DNA from: Clostridium sp. 'White wine YQ' | Lineage (GTDB): Bacteria; Bacillota; Clostridia; Clostridiales; Clostridiaceae | NCBI RefSeq assembly: GCF_028728205.1 | Contig: NZ_JAQYUU010000001.1 | Span: 2,154,082-2,218,081, forward strand | Length of the DNA stretch: 64,000 bases | Direction: 5' to 3' | In this document: positions 61,929 to 64,000 of the stretch, piece after piece | Numbering within the stretch: position 1 is the first letter of the stretch | How the letters are laid out: every line of letters begins with the position of its first letter | The notes under the pieces: model-generated | The model's input: only the letters and a program-made list of their open reading frames with translations | Database searches by the model: none | What the model was told of the DNA's origin: nothing | Program-made: the position numbers and the translations under genes

Positions 61929-61957
61929 TTGATTTTTACTTTCAATGCTTTTATAAT
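61929..61957 (+). promoter_or_regulatory. Promoter of the mod operon
   Basis: TTGATT (61929-61934) and TATAAT (61952-61957) with a 17-bp spacer. Transcription would start near 61964, inside the tandem repeats that follow, leaving a leader of about 107 nt before modA. No molybdenum-cofactor riboswitch fold was recognised in that leader. Confidence 0.65.
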
Positions 61958-61960
61958 ATA

Positions 61961-62000
61961 ACAAAACAGTACAAAACGTTATAAAACAGTATAAAACATT
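61961..62000 (+). repeat. Four tandem 10-bp repeats at the mod transcription start
   Basis: ACAAAACAGT, ACAAAACGTT, ATAAAACAGT and ATAAAACATT follow one another without gaps. Each unit is about one helical turn, so all would face the same side of the DNA. They begin 3 bp after the -10 box, the position of a repressor operator. A molybdate-responsive or other regulator is inferred. Confidence 0.6.
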
Positions 62001-62070
62001 TCACTTCCGTATATTTCAATCACGTTTTATCACTTTATGTCATTATATTTACAAAAAGAGGGGTCTATTT

Positions 62071-62874
62071 ATGAGGTACACAAAAAAAATAATTATATCT
62101 ATTTTAACTACTGTCTTAACCATTTCAGCTACTGGTTGTTCCCAAAAAGCTAAAGATGTTTCTGCTGATAATAAACAAATAACACTTACCATATCAGCTG
62201 CTGCAAGCTTAAAGGATTCAATGGAGGAAATTAAGACTTTATATACTAAAGATAAACCAAATGTTAAATTAACTTATAATTTTGGAGCATCTGGTACTCT
62301 TGAACAACAAATAGAACAAGGGGCTGAAGCCGATATATTTATATCTGCAGCTCCGAAGCAAATGGATTCATTAAAAGATAAAAGTTTAATTCAAGATGAT
62401 TCTCGTATAAATCTACTTGGTAATAAGGTTGTTTTAATCGTACCTAATGAAAGTTCATTAAGTCTTACTTCTTTTAAAGATATCGTAAATGATTCAGTGA
62501 AAAAAATTGCTCTAGGAGAAGCAAAAAGCGTACCTGCTGGTCAATATGCTGAACAGGTTTTTACTAAACTTAACATATTAGATAAAGTTAAAAACAAAGC
62601 TGTTTATGGAAAAGACGTTAAAGAAGTATTAACTTGGACTGAAAGCGCAAATGCGGATGCAGGTGTTGTTTACGAAACTGATGCAAAAACTTCTTCAAAA
62701 GTAAAAATAATCTGCGAAGCACCATCAGATTCCTATAGCCCGGTTTTATATCCTGCTGCTGTTTTAAAGGATAGTAAAAATGCTGATGCTGCTAATGAAT
62801 TTCTAAAATATCTATCCAGCGATAAATCGAAAGTTGTTTTTGAAAAATACGGGTTTACTTTTATGCCAAAATAA
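62071..62874 (+). CDS. modA: Molybdate ABC transporter substrate-binding lipoprotein
   Basis: 267 residues. A lipoprotein signal peptide ends in TISATGC (Cys23). The mature protein shows ITLTISAAASLKDSMEEI, LTYNFGASGTLEQQIEQGAEADIFISA and the later YGKDVKEVLTWTESANADAG, all typical of ModA. It captures molybdate (or tungstate) outside the membrane and hands it to ModB. RBS AGAGGGG. First gene of modABC; gap of 23 bp to modB. Confidence 0.95.
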   Translation: MRYTKKIIISILTTVLTISATGCSQKAKDVSADNKQITLTISAAASLKDSMEEIKTLYTKDKPNVKLTYNFGASGTLEQQIEQGAEADIFISAAPKQMDSLKDKSLIQDDSRINLLGNKVVLIVPNESSLSLTSFKDIVNDSVKKIALGEAKSVPAGQYAEQVFTKLNILDKVKNKAVYGKDVKEVLTWTESANADAGVVYETDAKTSSKVKIICEAPSDSYSPVLYPAAVLKDSKNADAANEFLKYLSSDKSKVVFEKYGFTFMPK

Positions 62875-62897
62875 AAATAATCAAGGAGGTATTACCT

Positions 62898-63587
62898 ATG
62901 GAAATGGACTTAACACCTTTATGGATATCAATGAAAACTGCCTTTTTTGCAACAACTATTACCTTCTTCCTCGGAATAATAGCGGCTTGGTTTTTAACTA
63001 TAAAAAAAGGTAGATTTCATAGTATTATAGATACTATTTTCATTTTACCAATGGTACTACCTCCTACCGTATTAGGCTTCTTTCTACTTGTGATATTCGG
63101 TAGAAATAGCCCTATAGGTAAGCTTCTTTATTCAATAGGGATAAATGTAATTTTTTCTTGGCCAGCAACTGTTATTGCTGCTTCCGTTGTTGCCTTTCCG
63201 TTAATGTATAGAACATCTAAAGGTGCCTTTGCTCAAATAGATGAAAATTTACTAAATGCCGCAAGAACTCTTGGTGTGTCAGAGCTTAGAATATTTTGGA
63301 CTATAACAATTCCTTTAGCTTGGCCCGGAATTGCTGCTGGTACAATTCTTGCATTCACAAGATCCTTAGGTGAATTTGGTGCAACTCTTATGATTGCTGG
63401 TAATATTCCTGGTAAAACTCAAACCATTCCTATAGCAATTTTTTTTGCTATGGAAGGCGGAGAAATGGACAAAGCAATACTTTGGGTATTACTAATATTT
63501 ACTCTCTCACTTATAGTAATACTTTTAAGTAATTTCTTTACTAGAAAGGGAAACAATCTTTCCATTAAAGGAGGGATAGATAGATGA
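62898..63587 (+). CDS. modB: Molybdate ABC transporter permease
   Basis: 229 residues, about five or six membrane helices. Characteristic parts are DLTPLWISMKTAFFATTITF, FILPMVLPPTVLGFFLL, the cytoplasmic coupling loop with NAARTLGVSELRIFWTITIP and LAFTRSLGEFGATLMIAGNIPG, the last being the ModB signature. It forms the membrane channel with ModC as ATPase. RBS AAGGAGGTATTACCT. It overlaps modC by 4 bp (ATGA). Confidence 0.96.
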   Translation: MEMDLTPLWISMKTAFFATTITFFLGIIAAWFLTIKKGRFHSIIDTIFILPMVLPPTVLGFFLLVIFGRNSPIGKLLYSIGINVIFSWPATVIAASVVAFPLMYRTSKGAFAQIDENLLNAARTLGVSELRIFWTITIPLAWPGIAAGTILAFTRSLGEFGATLMIAGNIPGKTQTIPIAIFFAMEGGEMDKAILWVLLIFTLSLIVILLSNFFTRKGNNLSIKGGIDR

Positions 63588-64000
63588 GTCTTTTCGTAGA
63601 TATAAAAAAATCCTTGCCTGGATTTAATCTTCATGTAAGCTTTGAGTCTAACAATCATACACTAGGTTTACTAGGTGAGTCTGGTTGTGGTAAAAGTATT
63701 ACCTTAAAATGTATTGCAGGTTTAATGAAGCCTGATAGTGGTAAAATAATTTTAAATAACAAGATACTTTTTGATTCTGAAAAAGGAATTAATGTTCCAA
63801 TTCAAAAGAGGAAAATAGGTTTTCTTTTTCAAAACTATGCTCTTTTCCCACATATGACTGTAGAAGAAAACATTGCTTATGCTATGAAAGGTTATTCCAA
63901 AACCCAAAAGAAAGAAATTATAAATGAGAACTTAAATATGCTTAAGATTCGCAACTTGAGAACTAATTATCCTCATCAACTATCTGGTGGACAACAACAA
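63584..64000 (+). CDS. modC: Molybdate ABC transporter ATP-binding protein, N-terminal part
   Basis: 139 residues are visible before the window ends. It starts at ATG 63584, overlapping the modB stop codon, with AAAGGAGGGATAGAT as RBS. Walker A is LLGESGCGKSITLK, the Q-loop region reads GFLFQNYALFPHMTVEENI, and the ABC signature LSGGQQQ is reached just at the right edge. ModC hydrolyses ATP to drive molybdate import. Whether the usual C-terminal TOBE regulatory domain is present cannot be seen. Confidence 0.95.
   Translation, partial: MSLFVDIKKSLPGFNLHVSFESNNHTLGLLGESGCGKSITLKCIAGLMKPDSGKIILNNKILFDSEKGINVPIQKRKIGFLFQNYALFPHMTVEENIAYAMKGYSKTQKKEIINENLNMLKIRNLRTNYPHQLSGGQQQ

Noticed and set aside
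62001..62070. Molybdenum-cofactor riboswitch before modA
   Set aside because: The leader is only about 107 nt, mostly repeats and AT-rich sequence, with no recognisable multi-stem fold.

Overview
The window is low-GC, densely coded DNA with strong GGAGG-type ribosome binding sites. It carries a tmRNA whose tag reads AEDNFALAA, CWB2 cell-wall-binding repeats, a mannose-family PTS, a 4Fe-4S ferredoxin-flavodoxin fusion, an ssrA-smpB-rnr block and a yjdF-type leader. Together these point to an anaerobic Firmicute of the genus Clostridium in the broad sense. Species cannot be fixed from the sequence alone. Most genes are on the minus strand.

Left part (1-16,000), sugar and uronate metabolism with some sensing: the N-terminus of an MFS transporter; an AgrC/AgrA-like two-component pair without agrB or agrD; a mannose-family PTS operon (manXYZ) followed by a DUF956 gene; a DUF2249 gene preceded by a perfect CRP/FNR-type palindrome; an ABC-F ATPase gene behind a leader terminator; two small membrane proteins; and a complete hexuronate route uxuA-uxuB-uxaC-kdgK-kdgA with a divergent AraC-type regulator, but no transporter.

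Middle part (16,000-35,800), an accretion zone downstream of ssrA: the intact tmRNA gene is at 35,434-35,784 on the minus strand. Three shorter, decayed copies of its 3' end lie at about 16,033, 23,598 and 24,751, and two of them are joined to the same CCTAGACA hairpin. This is the pattern left by repeated integrations at the ssrA 3' end. Between the scars are a BspA-like surface protein; a cytoplasmic flavin-dependent enoate-reductase module (reductase, FMN reductase, LysR, ApbE); a TruA paralogue; a freestanding LAGLIDADG endonuclease; an operon-like block of six genes built around a DUF262-DUF1524-DUF4268 (GmrSD-like) restriction protein; a decapitated serine recombinase; and a CPBP-family membrane protease. 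The six-gene block is the best candidate for an undescribed defence system.

Right part (35,800-64,000), mostly core genes: a MIF-family tautomerase, smpB, a chemoreceptor and rnr; copZ-copA with a CsoR-like palindrome next to the copA RBS; a second chemoreceptor; a cassette with a double-length glutathionylspermidine-synthase-like ATP-grasp protein, a lipoprotein and small unknown proteins; an AI-2E-family permease; a 6-phospho-beta-glucosidase; a methyltransferase; an aldehyde dehydrogenase/EFR1/PrmA-like run; a TetR-flavodoxin-FMN_bind operon; yjdF with its riboswitch-like leader; an S66 peptidase; and the start of the molybdate operon modABC, whose promoter is followed by four tandem 10-bp repeats. 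Three copies of a GGGGACGGTTAACAAC repeat are scattered through this part. All family assignments come from reading motifs; no database search was run.
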